Shown: positions 27,565 to 36,763, numbered from the stretch's first letter. The stretch is 62,196 nt of DNA from Moraxella pluranimalium (GCF_002014825.1 NZ_MUYU01000026.1:1-62196); one strand, 5' to 3'. Made by a program: numbers and translations. Notes: a model not told the origin generated them from the sequence alone.

Positions 27565-28068
27565 ATGGCGATAGCGCAACAAATCCGATTGGCAAGACGG
27601 GCTGATTTGCCACGACTGGTTGAGATTTTTAATGAAACGGTCGATGACAAAATCGCTCATGCTAGCCTGACACCGCACACAGTCGATGGGCGGATGGCGT
27701 GGTTTGAAGCGCATAATGACGCCACTCGCCCTATCTATGTCGTCGTCGATGATGGGCAAATCGTCGCTTGGGCAAGCTTTAGCGATTTGTACAGCTTACC
27801 TGCTTATCACATCACCGCTGAGATTAGCCTGTATATCACCAAGCCATATCATCATCGTGGTATGGGCAAATCACTGCTGGCATTTATGCTATCGGTCGCA
27901 CCTAAGCATGGTATTGATAATGTCGTGGCGCTGATTTTTCAGCATAATTTACCAAGCTTATCACTGTTTGCGCAGTTTGATTTTGTGCAATGGGGCGTAT
28001 TGCCTAAGGTGTGTGATATGGATGGTTTTTTGGCGGATACGGTGATTATGGGACGGCATTTGACCTAG
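27565..28068 (+). CDS. GNAT N-acetyltransferase, phosphinothricin-acetyltransferase-like
   Basis: 167 residues. It follows the PAT/YncA pattern: IRLARRADLPRLVEIFNETV at the N-terminus, then VDGRMAWFEAH, a mid-strand VAWASFSDLYSLPAYHITAE, and the acetyl-CoA loop YHHRGMGKSLL. Relatives acetylate methionine sulfone/sulfoximine or other small amines; the substrate here is unknown. ATG 27565 is about 7 bases from AAGGGA; a GTG one codon earlier is also possible. The pilus operon starts 25 bases downstream, so the two may be co-transcribed. In many gammaproteobacteria ponA, not a GNAT gene, precedes pilM on the opposite strand. Confidence 0.85.
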   Translation: MAIAQQIRLARRADLPRLVEIFNETVDDKIAHASLTPHTVDGRMAWFEAHNDATRPIYVVVDDGQIVAWASFSDLYSLPAYHITAEISLYITKPYHHRGMGKSLLAFMLSVAPKHGIDNVVALIFQHNLPSLSLFAQFDFVQWGVLPKVCDMDGFLADTVIMGRHLT

Positions 28069-28093
28069 CACCAACAAGGATGAGCGGTATTTC

Positions 28094-30160
28094 GTGGTAA
28101 ATTTTCCAAAATGGCATCTAAAGTCGGCTTGGTCTGAGAGTGAGCCTGTGGCAGGTGTGTGCCTGACTGAGCTGGGTGTCGGCGTGGCTGTGGTGAGTGA
28201 GTACGCAGGGCAGGCGCATTTGCTCGATGCGGTATTTGTACCTTGTGTCGATGCGATGGCGCATGGCAAGGTGCTCGACCAAGCCAAGCTTAGCCAAGCG
28301 CTCATTCATGCCATCAGTCAGCTGTCCATGCCTGTGCATCAGGCGGTCGGATGTGTGCATGATGACGTCGCCATGAGCACTGTCATTGAGCTTGCCGGCT
28401 GTCTGAATGATGATGAAATCGAAGCATCTATCCTGATGGATGCAGAGCGATATATCGCCCAAAGCTTGGATGGCGTGTGCTTTGATTTTGTGGTATTGGC
28501 ACAGTCGCCCACGACAACCACAGTGCGGCTCGTGGTTGCGCACAAGCAAGCGGTGGATACCTGCCTTGAGATACTAGCAACCGCAGGTCTAGACGTCAAG
28601 GGTGTTTCCGTCTATGCAGATGCGATGCGTCAAGCTATACAGCAGTTTGTGGCGGATGCACAGACGGATGATGTGGCGATTTTGGATATTGCACATCAGC
28701 AGACGCAGTTGTTTGTTTATCAACACGGGCAGTTTAGCCACAGGCAGACTTATTTATTTGGTGTATCAGAATTAGCAATCAGCACCGAGCCTGCGCATGA
28801 CGCATCATCAAGCGCGCCATCAGATTTATCATCAACATTCAACATGGGCACTGACATACCATCAGAGCAAGGGTTGGATTTTTATCAATTTTTGATGCAA
28901 TATCAAGATAATCAACCTTATCAAGATAGCCAAATTAATCAAACCAAGCAAGCTTATCAAGCCAATCAAGATAACCAAACGCATGACCAAGTCAAGTATC
29001 ATGACAAAGACGGTCAAGACAGCCAAGCGTATCAAAGCAATCAAATTTTAAATACGCATCACGAAGCACAAGCAGACACACACCATCAATCCATCCAAGC
29101 CCAAGATGATTATCAGCTTGTCTTTGATGATGAAGTAGTCAGCCAAGCTGTGCCTTGCCATCATGCCAAAGTCATGCATCAAGACTATCAGCCATTGGTG
29201 GGGCGTTTGGCATCTGTATTGCAGGCATATCAGGCACATCAGGGTGCTTTGCCACGTCGTGTGTTGATTTGTGGGCTGTCAGCAGATACATGGGCGGGGC
29301 TAGATACGCAGTTGGCGGCAGCATTAGATGTACATCATGACATCCAAGTCGCCTTTGCAGCTGCCGAGATACAAAAACTTGGTGCGCAGTCATCTGATGA
29401 TGCACGATTATTGCCTGCGATGGCGTTATCATTGATCCAATCGGGCACGGATGTCAATTTGCTACCGTGGCGAGAGTGGCGACGTGAGCGGATGACTCAG
29501 CAGTTTTATCGGCGATTTGTGTGGTTCATAGCCGTGCTTATTTCGTTGATTGCGGTGGTGGCTGGGTATTTGATGTACCAAACGCATCGCCAAGAAGCCA
29601 TCAATCAAGCCATCATCCAGCGTATCGATGATAATCAAGCCAAAATCCGTGAAAAACAGCATCTAGAACAACAGCTTGCCAAATCCAAAGAGCAATTACA
29701 GGCACTCGATGGGGCGCAGGCGTGGCGTAAGGTCATTTATCGTTGGCAACAGTTGGCGCAGTTATTGCCATCGGGCGTGTATTTGGATGGTGTTCAACAA
29801 CAAGGCGACACCGTCACGCTGACAGGCATGGCATTATCGGCCAATCAGGTGTCAGGCTTGAGTGCATCGCTTGAGACATCAGGGCTATATACAGATGTGC
29901 TTGTGGTGTCATTACAAAGTGTGGACGCTCAGAACCGTGATAAGGTACGTGGTGCAATGAGTTATACCATCACCGCCCGATTGTTGGATGTGGATACTGC
30001 TTTACTTGATATGACGACCGAGCAATCAACAGCAGCATCTGATTTGAACCAAGCATCAGCGCCATCAGTACAAACAAGCCAAACCAATGATTGGCAACCC
30101 CAAGATGTCAAAGAGCAAACCCAAACCCAAAATCAAGCTCAGGGGGTGAATGGTGAGTAA
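28094..30160 (+). CDS. pilMN: PilM-PilN fusion protein of the type IV pilus alignment complex
   Basis: 688 residues joining two normally separate proteins. Residues 1-230 match PilM domain 1, including EASILMDAERYIAQSLD and the second phosphate motif region VAILDIAHQQTQLFVYQHG (194-212). Residues about 231-345 are a Gln/Asn/Asp-rich insert with YQxNQ-like repeats. PilM resumes at 350-450 (PRRVLICGLSADTWAGLD, then PAMALSLIQSG). PilN follows with almost no linker: NLLPWR (455-460) is the conserved N-terminal PilN segment that binds PilM in two-gene systems, then a membrane helix (475-494), coiled coil and periplasmic domain. GTG start after AGGATGAG. Stop overlaps pilO. Confidence 0.9.
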   Translation: MVNFPKWHLKSAWSESEPVAGVCLTELGVGVAVVSEYAGQAHLLDAVFVPCVDAMAHGKVLDQAKLSQALIHAISQLSMPVHQAVGCVHDDVAMSTVIELAGCLNDDEIEASILMDAERYIAQSLDGVCFDFVVLAQSPTTTTVRLVVAHKQAVDTCLEILATAGLDVKGVSVYADAMRQAIQQFVADAQTDDVAILDIAHQQTQLFVYQHGQFSHRQTYLFGVSELAISTEPAHDASSSAPSDLSSTFNMGTDIPSEQGLDFYQFLMQYQDNQPYQDSQINQTKQAYQANQDNQTHDQVKYHDKDGQDSQAYQSNQILNTHHEAQADTHHQSIQAQDDYQLVFDDEVVSQAVPCHHAKVMHQDYQPLVGRLASVLQAYQAHQGALPRRVLICGLSADTWAGLDTQLAAALDVHHDIQVAFAAAEIQKLGAQSSDDARLLPAMALSLIQSGTDVNLLPWREWRRERMTQQFYRRFVWFIAVLISLIAVVAGYLMYQTHRQEAINQAIIQRIDDNQAKIREKQHLEQQLAKSKEQLQALDGAQAWRKVIYRWQQLAQLLPSGVYLDGVQQQGDTVTLTGMALSANQVSGLSASLETSGLYTDVLVVSLQSVDAQNRDKVRGAMSYTITARLLDVDTALLDMTTEQSTAASDLNQASAPSVQTSQTNDWQPQDVKEQTQTQNQAQGVNGE

Positions 30161-30797
30161 ATCAGAACTATTGGCATTGTGGCAGTCGCTCAACCAAGTC
30201 AATCGCCACAACATTGGCACAGCGCCACGACAGGTGCAGATGGTGGTGATGGCATTGGTGGTGCTGGCTGTGCTTGTGTTTGCATGGGGGCTACTCATTG
30301 CACCAAGCTATCAACGGCTAAACGCTGCCCAAAGCCAAGAGACGACCTTGATTACACAGTATCAGCAGACGTATCAGCAGGCGCAGGCATTTGAAGCAAG
30401 TCGCTTGGCGATGATGGATGAGCAGGCCAAACGCCAAGCCAAGCTTGATGCCTTGCCCAAATCAGCGCCGATGACCCAAATCGTCGGACTGCTCAACACA
30501 AAGGCGCAGATGCAAGGCGTTAATATTGATAGTGCAACCGTGCAGGCGGTGAGCGAGCAGACGCACTTTGATGAAAGGGCGATACAGGTTGTGGCGACAG
30601 GCAGTTATCATCAGCTTGGACAATGGCTCACCGATGTGGCAAATAGCGGATATGTGCTTGGTTTGCGTGATTTTGATTTGCGTTATGAGTCATCGGATAG
30701 ACTGCGAATGAGTGCGATGATGATTGCTTATCAAGCCAAAAAGCCCGAGAGCACCGCCGCCAACTCTGATACGCAAGGAGTGGCAGATGGTAAATAA
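30150..30797 (+). CDS. pilO: type IV pilus inner-membrane protein PilO
   Basis: 215 residues. A short cytoplasmic N-terminus is followed by one membrane helix (about 29-51, VVMALVVLAVLVFAWGLLIAP), a coiled coil (about 55-105) and a ferredoxin-like periplasmic domain (KAQMQGVNIDSATVQAV, QVVATGSYHQLGQWLTDVA). PilO pairs with PilN to connect cytoplasmic PilM to PilP and the PilQ secretin. ATG 30150 overlaps the pilMN stop by 11 bases, implying translational coupling; its Shine-Dalgarno, AGGGGG, is inside pilMN. Confidence 0.93.
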   Translation: MVSKSELLALWQSLNQVNRHNIGTAPRQVQMVVMALVVLAVLVFAWGLLIAPSYQRLNAAQSQETTLITQYQQTYQQAQAFEASRLAMMDEQAKRQAKLDALPKSAPMTQIVGLLNTKAQMQGVNIDSATVQAVSEQTHFDERAIQVVATGSYHQLGQWLTDVANSGYVLGLRDFDLRYESSDRLRMSAMMIAYQAKKPESTAANSDTQGVADGK

Positions 30798-31554
30798 TCG
30801 GCGGACGAAGTGGCAGATTGGGTGGCAGATAGTAATTGTGCTACCAATGATTTGGCTTGTTGGATGTGGCGATAGTATCGAAGAAGAGGTAACGGCAAAA
30901 TTAACCCAAGCAACTCATCAGCCGACATTGCCTGTGGTGACACAGCGTGATGTCGATGAGAGTGCCATCAGTTATCAAGCAGGTAATAATCCATTTGATA
31001 ATCCTGTGCGTGCCTATGCTCATCATATCGCAGATAGTGCGATTTCGGCGATGGCACAGCAACAAGCCCAAGCGGATAAGCAGGCAAGTAATCAAGCAAA
31101 TAATCAAGCGGACAAGCAAACAGACAATAAGCAAGCCGACAAACCTGCCACATCCCAAGACAACCAAACGCTAAGCAGGACGCAGTCAGCAGATAAGCAC
31201 ATATCTAGCCCGCCTAGCCCTGTCAAGCACAGTCCGCCACCCATGCAAGCATCCGAGCAGCCATTGGGGGATGTGGTGGCGATTGATAATGCTCGTCCCC
31301 GTCAGCCGCTTGAAATGTTTGAGTTATCACAGCTGACGTATCAAGGCAATCTAAGTGATGGCGAGCGTATGATAGCCATCATCAAAAGCCCCGATGGGCG
31401 AGTACATCAAGTAGCACAAGGGCAGTATCTAGGGCGACATCATGGACAAGTGGTATCCATCACGCCGATGGCAATCATCATCCATGAAGCGCTGATGGCG
31501 GCAGATGGGCGATATTATCGCCGTGATGCGATGATGAGATTTGGTCATAAGTAG
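30787..31554 (+). CDS. pilP: type IV pilus lipoprotein PilP
   Basis: 255 residues. Lipobox WLVGC gives lipidated Cys near residue 27, followed by Gly. A long low-complexity stretch (about 95-160) rich in Gln, Asn, Lys and Asp comes next, then the beta-domain that binds the PilQ N0 region: PRQPLEMFELSQLTYQGNL and VHQVAQGQYLGRHHGQVV. E. coli-type PilP proteins are about 175 residues, so the insert makes this one long. ATG 30787 follows AAGGAGTGGCAG and overlaps the pilO stop by 11 bases. Confidence 0.92.
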   Translation: MVNNRRTKWQIGWQIVIVLPMIWLVGCGDSIEEEVTAKLTQATHQPTLPVVTQRDVDESAISYQAGNNPFDNPVRAYAHHIADSAISAMAQQQAQADKQASNQANNQADKQTDNKQADKPATSQDNQTLSRTQSADKHISSPPSPVKHSPPPMQASEQPLGDVVAIDNARPRQPLEMFELSQLTYQGNLSDGERMIAIIKSPDGRVHQVAQGQYLGRHHGQVVSITPMAIIIHEALMAADGRYYRRDAMMRFGHK

Positions 31555-31560
31555 TTGTAT

Positions 31561-33015
31561 ATGAATAAGCAAACCTATTTTCAATCAAAACACCGATACA
31601 TGACGCTGATGCTGTCACTGTCAGCTTGGATGGCACAATCAGCCGCCGCCCAAGAGGTGCCAACACAGACTACCGCAGAAACGACGAATGCTGTGGCGAA
31701 GCAGACAGCCGATACACCGCTTTATACAGGCAAGCCTATCAGCCTTGAGTTCGCTGATATGCCTGTGCGAGCGGTGCTTGATGTGCTTGCGGGTTTTACA
31801 GGGATTAATATCATCACCGATGATAGCGTCACGGGCAATATCACCATTCGCATGACCAATGTGCCTTGGGATCAGGCGTTTGATGTGGTGATGCAGATGC
31901 GTAATTTATCCGTGCTCAAAAATGGCAATGTCTGGATTGTCAGCTCAAAATCCATCCAAACCAATCAGCCAATCATCAGTGAATATATCCGTCTGCATTA
32001 TGCATCTGCTGATGAGATGATGGCATTGATTTTGGGCGAAAAAACCCAACGGGGCAATATCAATCAAAGCAGTCGTCGTGATGGTATTAATCGGGTAACG
32101 CCAATGACACGTTATCAAGAAACAGACGAAACCGTCATCACCACAGAGCGTGCCAGCTTATTATCGGACAAAGGCACGGTGTCAGTGGATAAGCGTACCA
32201 ACACGCTCATCATTCAAGATACCGCCCAAAGTGTAGCAAATATCAAAAATCTCATTCGCGCCATTGATATTCCTGTGGAGCAAGTGATGATTGAAGCACG
32301 TATCGTGTCGGTAAACGAAAGCTTTGGCAGACAGCTTGGTGTACGACTCGGCGCACAAGCATCGGTGGGTAATGTGCAGGTGTCAGGCTCTCAAAATTCG
32401 CTGTGGCAGATGCGCAATCAAGGCATGAATGCAGGCGAGTACAACACCAATTATCAAAGCGTGAATCTGGGTGTGGCAGATGCGATGGGGCGGATTGCTT
32501 TTGGACTCTTGAACTTGCCCGAAGGGATTTTGGACTTAGAATTATCCGCCATGCAAGCTGAGAATCAAGGCGAGATTATCTCAACGCCAAAGGTGCTCAC
32601 CGCAGATAACCAAATCGCACGCATCTCATCAGGCGTACAAATCCCGTATCAAGAAACCACCGATTCAGGCGCAACAGCTACCACGTTCAAAGAAGCGGTG
32701 TTGTTACTAGAAACCACGCCAAACATCACCCCTGATGGCAAAATCGCCATGAAATTGAGCGTCAAAAACGGCAACCCAATCACCACGCTTGGCAATATCT
32801 CCATCCAAGAAGACGCCATCGAGACCAATGTCATTGTCGAAGATGGTCAGACGGTGGTGCTTGGCGGTATTTATCGACAAAATAATGCCAAGCAAACCAA
32901 TAAAGTCCCCGTGCTTGGCGATGTGCCGCTGCTTGGTCGGCTGTTTCGCTATGATGACAAAGGCGATGAGAAGTCCGAACTGCTGATTTTTATTACGCCA
33001 AGATTGGTCAAATAA
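31561..33015 (+). CDS. pilQ: type IV pilus secretin PilQ, short form
   Basis: Outer-membrane secretin through which the pilus passes. 484 residues, against about 700 or more for PilQ with AMIN domains. After a signal region ending near AQSAAAQ (about residue 31) the protein goes almost directly into the N0 domain (ISLEFADMPVRAVLDVLAGF), then the N1/Secretin_N region and the secretin core with VPVLGDVPLLGRLFRYD near the C-terminus. No peptidoglycan-binding AMIN domain is visible. The ATG at 31561 is 6 bases after the pilP stop, with a weak ribosome binding site; an in-frame TTG two codons upstream is an alternative. Confidence 0.94.
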   Translation: MNKQTYFQSKHRYMTLMLSLSAWMAQSAAAQEVPTQTTAETTNAVAKQTADTPLYTGKPISLEFADMPVRAVLDVLAGFTGINIITDDSVTGNITIRMTNVPWDQAFDVVMQMRNLSVLKNGNVWIVSSKSIQTNQPIISEYIRLHYASADEMMALILGEKTQRGNINQSSRRDGINRVTPMTRYQETDETVITTERASLLSDKGTVSVDKRTNTLIIQDTAQSVANIKNLIRAIDIPVEQVMIEARIVSVNESFGRQLGVRLGAQASVGNVQVSGSQNSLWQMRNQGMNAGEYNTNYQSVNLGVADAMGRIAFGLLNLPEGILDLELSAMQAENQGEIISTPKVLTADNQIARISSGVQIPYQETTDSGATATTFKEAVLLLETTPNITPDGKIAMKLSVKNGNPITTLGNISIQEDAIETNVIVEDGQTVVLGGIYRQNNAKQTNKVPVLGDVPLLGRLFRYDDKGDEKSELLIFITPRLVK

Positions 33016-33290
33016 TCCCAAAATGCCGATGTCGATGGGTGCGATGGTCATCAATGATGAGCAAATTGCGGATAAATTACGCTTGTCAACAAAACAAAAA
33101 CGCAAAAACAGTAGCATCAAAACGCCAAAACTTGTATCATAAGGTATTTTATGATGATCGGATTTTAAAATAACCATAAAATAACCACAAGCAAGTTGGT
33201 GTGTGTAATCGCCCCAAAATGGGATTTGTGCACGGTTATTTTAAATTTTGATGCGTATATTATCAAAAGCTATCAGTTTGGAATTATTCA

Positions 33291-33890
33291 ATGCAACAAG
33301 AGGATTCGGCAGTCATTGAGGAAGTGGTTGTCGAAAAAACCAACACCGCTTTATCACGACAACTGCCAGCGATTTTTTTGGTAGGTCCAATGGGTGCAGG
33401 CAAGACGACGATTGGTAAGTTGCTTGCTAAGCATTTGGGACGTGAGTTTATTGATTGCGATTGGTATATCGTCGATCAAACTGGTGCTGATATCCCGTGG
33501 ATTTTTGAAAAAGAGGGCGAGGCAGGCTTTCGAGATCGTGAGACCCGTGCCTTGATGGATTTGACGGCGATGCCAAACATCGTGATGGCAACGGGTGGCG
33601 GTGCGGTCGGTCGTGCCGAAAATCGTGAATTGCTCAAAAAAGGCTTTGTGATTTATTTGGATGCCAGTGTCGATACCCAGCTATCTCGCACCAAAAAAGA
33701 CAAAAATCGCCCCCTGTTACAATCAGACAATCCCCGTGCTGTACTTGAAGAATTGTACCAAAAACGCAATCCGCTGTATCGTGAAGTGGCGGATATCATC
33801 GTGCCGACAGGGCGAGCTTATCCCAAGCAGATGATTAGCGATATTTTAGAAATATTAAAAAATTATAATGGCAAAATCCGCCAATCATAA
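33291..33890 (+). CDS. aroK: shikimate kinase
   Basis: Phosphorylates shikimate at O3 in aromatic amino acid synthesis. 199 residues, slightly long because of a roughly 25-residue N-terminal extension before IFLVGPMGAGKTTIGKLLAK (P-loop at about 30-40). DCDWYIVDQTGADIPWIF, GFRDRE and ATGGGAV bind shikimate and nucleotide. Start ATG 33291; no strong ribosome binding site is visible. The 275-base gap after pilQ suggests a separate promoter, although the pil-aroK-aroB order is the standard gammaproteobacterial one. Confidence 0.96.
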   Translation: MQQEDSAVIEEVVVEKTNTALSRQLPAIFLVGPMGAGKTTIGKLLAKHLGREFIDCDWYIVDQTGADIPWIFEKEGEAGFRDRETRALMDLTAMPNIVMATGGGAVGRAENRELLKKGFVIYLDASVDTQLSRTKKDKNRPLLQSDNPRAVLEELYQKRNPLYREVADIIVPTGRAYPKQMISDILEILKNYNGKIRQS

Positions 33891-33936
33891 ATTGTGCCAT
33901 ATTGCCAACAAGCGTGTCGTATCAAGGAAAAAATTT

Positions 33937-35028
33937 ATGTCATCAGCTACATTGACAGTCAAAACCCAAAGCCATGATTATCCGATTTTTATTTGTGCAA
34001 GCGAAGACGCACCTGATTTGGCAAGTCAGATTGTCCCATTTATCAAGGGTAAACAGGTGCTGATTGTCAGTAATGATGTGGTTGCGCCACTGTATTTAGC
34101 ACCATTGCATCAGTCGCTAGAGACGGCAGGCTTTACGGTGGTGGACTGTGTGCTGCCTGATGGCGAAGCTTATAAGAATCAAGACAGTATCAATGCGATT
34201 TATGATAAACTGCTTGAATATCATTTTGCCCGTGACTGTACGCTGATCGCTTTAGGTGGTGGCGTGATTGGAGATATGACAGGCTTTGCGGCGGCAAGCT
34301 TTATGCGTGGGGTGAACTTTATCCAAGTGCCGACGACCTTGCTTGCGCAGGTGGATTCTAGCGTCGGTGGCAAGACAGGTATCAACCATCCACGTGGCAA
34401 AAATATGATTGGTGCGTTTTGGCAGCCACAATGCGTGCTGGCTGATATGGCGACTTTTAAGAGCCTGCCAGATCGAGAATTTGCCGCAGGTATGGCAGAA
34501 GTGATTAAGTATGCCTTAATTATGGATGCTGACTTTTTGACTTGGCTTGAGACTCATGCTGATGCCATCAATGCCAAAGATGGCAAAATCCTAGGCGAGA
34601 TGGTTTATCGCTGTTGTGATTTTAAGGCGCAAGTGGTCGCCGCTGATGAGCGAGAGTCGGGCAAGCGTGCACTGCTGAATTTTGGTCATACCTTTGGTCA
34701 TGTCATCGAGGCGCATCAAGGCTATGGCGCATGGCTGCATGGCGAGGCGGTAGCAGCAGGCATGATGCAGGCGGCATTGATGTCAGCCAAGCTTGGCTTG
34801 ATTGGTGCCGATGATGTATCACGCATTGAGCGAGTGCTAAAGGCATTCCATCTGCCGACCGTACCGCCTGTGATTGCTGTGGATCAGGCGCTGGATTTGA
34901 TGGGTCATGACAAAAAAGTCCAACAAGGCAAGATTCGCCTAGTGCTACTGCGTGCCATCGGCGATGCCTTTGTGACGGCTGATTTTGATTTGGCAGTGCT
35001 CGAAGAAGTGCTGTCAGCCAATCATTGA
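33937..35028 (+). CDS. aroB: 3-dehydroquinate synthase
   Basis: NAD- and metal-dependent second step of the shikimate pathway. 363 residues, the usual length. LPDGEAYKNQDSINAIYDKL, ALGGGVIGDMTGFAAASFMR and VDSSVGGKTGINHPRGKNMIG are conserved active-site segments; NFGHTFGHVIEA carries metal-binding His. Start ATG 33937 with AAGGAAAAAATTT upstream. An in-frame ATG at 33868 lies within the end of aroK and would add 23 unconserved residues. 46 bases after aroK. Confidence 0.97.
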   Translation: MSSATLTVKTQSHDYPIFICASEDAPDLASQIVPFIKGKQVLIVSNDVVAPLYLAPLHQSLETAGFTVVDCVLPDGEAYKNQDSINAIYDKLLEYHFARDCTLIALGGGVIGDMTGFAAASFMRGVNFIQVPTTLLAQVDSSVGGKTGINHPRGKNMIGAFWQPQCVLADMATFKSLPDREFAAGMAEVIKYALIMDADFLTWLETHADAINAKDGKILGEMVYRCCDFKAQVVAADERESGKRALLNFGHTFGHVIEAHQGYGAWLHGEAVAAGMMQAALMSAKLGLIGADDVSRIERVLKAFHLPTVPPVIAVDQALDLMGHDKKVQQGKIRLVLLRAIGDAFVTADFDLAVLEEVLSANH

Positions 35029-35061
35029 TAATTTAATAGTAATACACTCAAGGTTAAGATT

Positions 35062-36048
35062 ATGTCGCAAAATCAAGCGATGAGCTCAAAATATTTTCGC
35101 CGTCAATCCAAGTTTTGGCTGATTGGTGCAGGCGTGACAGCGGTGGCTTGGCTGTTGGTTTGGCTAACGTCGAGCGCACCTGCCATCATCAAAAAAGACA
35201 AGCCAAAAGAAGAAGAAACTCAAGCGGTGGCATTGCCAACTCGTATTGAGAACTTTGTGGATTTGGCAAAAGAAGTTAAGCCAATCGATTTTGCAACCTT
35301 AGTGCGTGATATGCGTACTTATCCTGCGGAATTTAAGGATAAGACCTATTTTGAAAATATCGCCAACAAGTACACTGTTGAAGTGATGGATGTGCTTGAA
35401 AATGAAGTGATTGTTGATTATTTGGATGGTCGCAGTGATCGCAAGCAGTATGCGTATTTTCGCTATCTAGATGCCAATAAAAAACCACGCTATGTGCTGA
35501 CTTATGGGCAATTTGCCACGGCTGACGAAGCCAAAGCTGCCATCACGACAGCCAATTTGGGACTGCCAGAGAGTGTGACGCCAACAGCAGTATTGGCAAA
35601 AGATTATTTAACCAAAATTGATAATTATATGCGTGCTGATAGCATTGCTGATATGTCAAGCAATCAGCCACGACGCATCAATTTGCAAGCGACCAAGAGT
35701 GAAATTCCGGTCAAAGCAGCTACCCGCGCTGACCAAGATTTGGTACAACGCAGTGTAGAGAGTGCACAGGCAAGAGAGCAGGCACGCCTAGAAGAAGAGC
35801 GTCGCCGTGCCCGCATGGAGACAGCTAGAGCACAGCTGAATCAACAGCAGTCAGCAGTGAATGAAGAGCGTAGCTATACACCGCTGACAGAAAATCCAGC
35901 ACCGCAACAACCTGAGCCTGCACCTGCACCTGCACAAGAAGCGCCAAAACCACCAACAGTTGCGCCAGCAGCCAAGCCTGAGCCAAAAGCTGAGCCTAAG
36001 CCAGCAGCGCAAGGTGCAGGTGGTGATGAAGCAGCGACAGCACAATAA
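35062..36048 (+). CDS. DamX-like membrane protein with a probable SPOR domain
   Basis: 328 residues. One membrane helix at about 18-37, a linker, and a domain at about 100-180 whose YVLTYGQFATADEAKAAI resembles the core of SPOR peptidoglycan-binding repeats. A charged Glu/Arg coiled region (about 225-265) and a Pro/Ala/Glu-rich tail follow. In gammaproteobacteria damX, a SPOR septal protein, follows aroB, so position supports the call; the sequence alone is weaker. If correct, it is periplasmic and recruited to denuded glycan at the septum. Unusual in that the SPOR-like part is central, not C-terminal. Confidence 0.65.
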   Translation: MSQNQAMSSKYFRRQSKFWLIGAGVTAVAWLLVWLTSSAPAIIKKDKPKEEETQAVALPTRIENFVDLAKEVKPIDFATLVRDMRTYPAEFKDKTYFENIANKYTVEVMDVLENEVIVDYLDGRSDRKQYAYFRYLDANKKPRYVLTYGQFATADEAKAAITTANLGLPESVTPTAVLAKDYLTKIDNYMRADSIADMSSNQPRRINLQATKSEIPVKAATRADQDLVQRSVESAQAREQARLEEERRRARMETARAQLNQQQSAVNEERSYTPLTENPAPQQPEPAPAPAQEAPKPPTVAPAAKPEPKAEPKPAAQGAGGDEAATAQ

Positions 36049-36096
36049 TTAAGTAAATTAAACAAATAAGCGAATACTGATAATCAAAGGATAATC

Positions 36097-36723
36097 ATGA
36101 CAACGCCAGATGCACAAAGCGTTTTGGAAATGCTCAAAGCAGGTAATGAACGCTATGTGGCAAATCTTGCCAGTACTGAGAATATTCGCATTCCGCCACC
36201 AACTTTGGTCAAGGAACAAAAGCCCAACGCCATTATTCTAGGCTGTTCGGATGCTCGAGTGCCTGTTGAGCTGATTTTTGATCAGGGTTTGGGGGATTTG
36301 TTTGTCATTCGTGTGGCGGGCAATGTCGTCGCCCCAAGCCAAATTGGTTCGGTGGAATTTGCCGCTGAGAAATTTGGCACACGCCTTGTGGTGGTGCTTG
36401 GTCATTCACATTGCGGTGCGGTGACAGCCTGTATCGAAGCTTTGGTAAATCCTGAACAGTATTATTCGCCAAACTTACAATCCATCGTCGATCGTATCCG
36501 CCCAAGCGTGCTTAATCTGCATGAGATTGCCACTGCATCGGGCGATGATGTCGATATGGATGAGCTCATTGACCGCTCAATCCGTGCCAATGTGCGGATG
36601 TCAGTCGGGCAACTGCGTCACGGCTCACGCATCCTAGAGGATATGGTGGATGCAGGGGATTTGCTCATCGTCGGTGCTGAATATGATGTGGCGACAGGCC
36701 GAGTGAAATTTTTGAACGCATAA
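36097..36723 (+). CDS. can: beta-class carbonic anhydrase
   Basis: Zinc enzyme interconverting CO2 and bicarbonate, supplying bicarbonate for carboxylases such as acetyl-CoA carboxylase. 208 residues. ILGCSDARVPVELIF gives Cys, Asp and Arg of the active site; VVLGHSHCGAVTAC gives the His and second Cys zinc ligands; FVIRVAGNVV is also conserved. Cytoplasmic: no signal. Start ATG 36097 after AAAGGATAATC. 48 bases after the DamX-like gene and 40 before gloA. Confidence 0.95.
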   Translation: MTTPDAQSVLEMLKAGNERYVANLASTENIRIPPPTLVKEQKPNAIILGCSDARVPVELIFDQGLGDLFVIRVAGNVVAPSQIGSVEFAAEKFGTRLVVVLGHSHCGAVTACIEALVNPEQYYSPNLQSIVDRIRPSVLNLHEIATASGDDVDMDELIDRSIRANVRMSVGQLRHGSRILEDMVDAGDLLIVGAEYDVATGRVKFLNA

Positions 36724-36763
36724 CACATAACATAAGTTTGTACACATAACAAAAGAGGATAAT

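Noticed and set aside
28900..29060. Q/N-rich part of pilMN as a CRISPR-like or tandem DNA repeat
   Set aside because: Units are degenerate, unequal in length and in frame with the protein, so it is low-complexity coding sequence.
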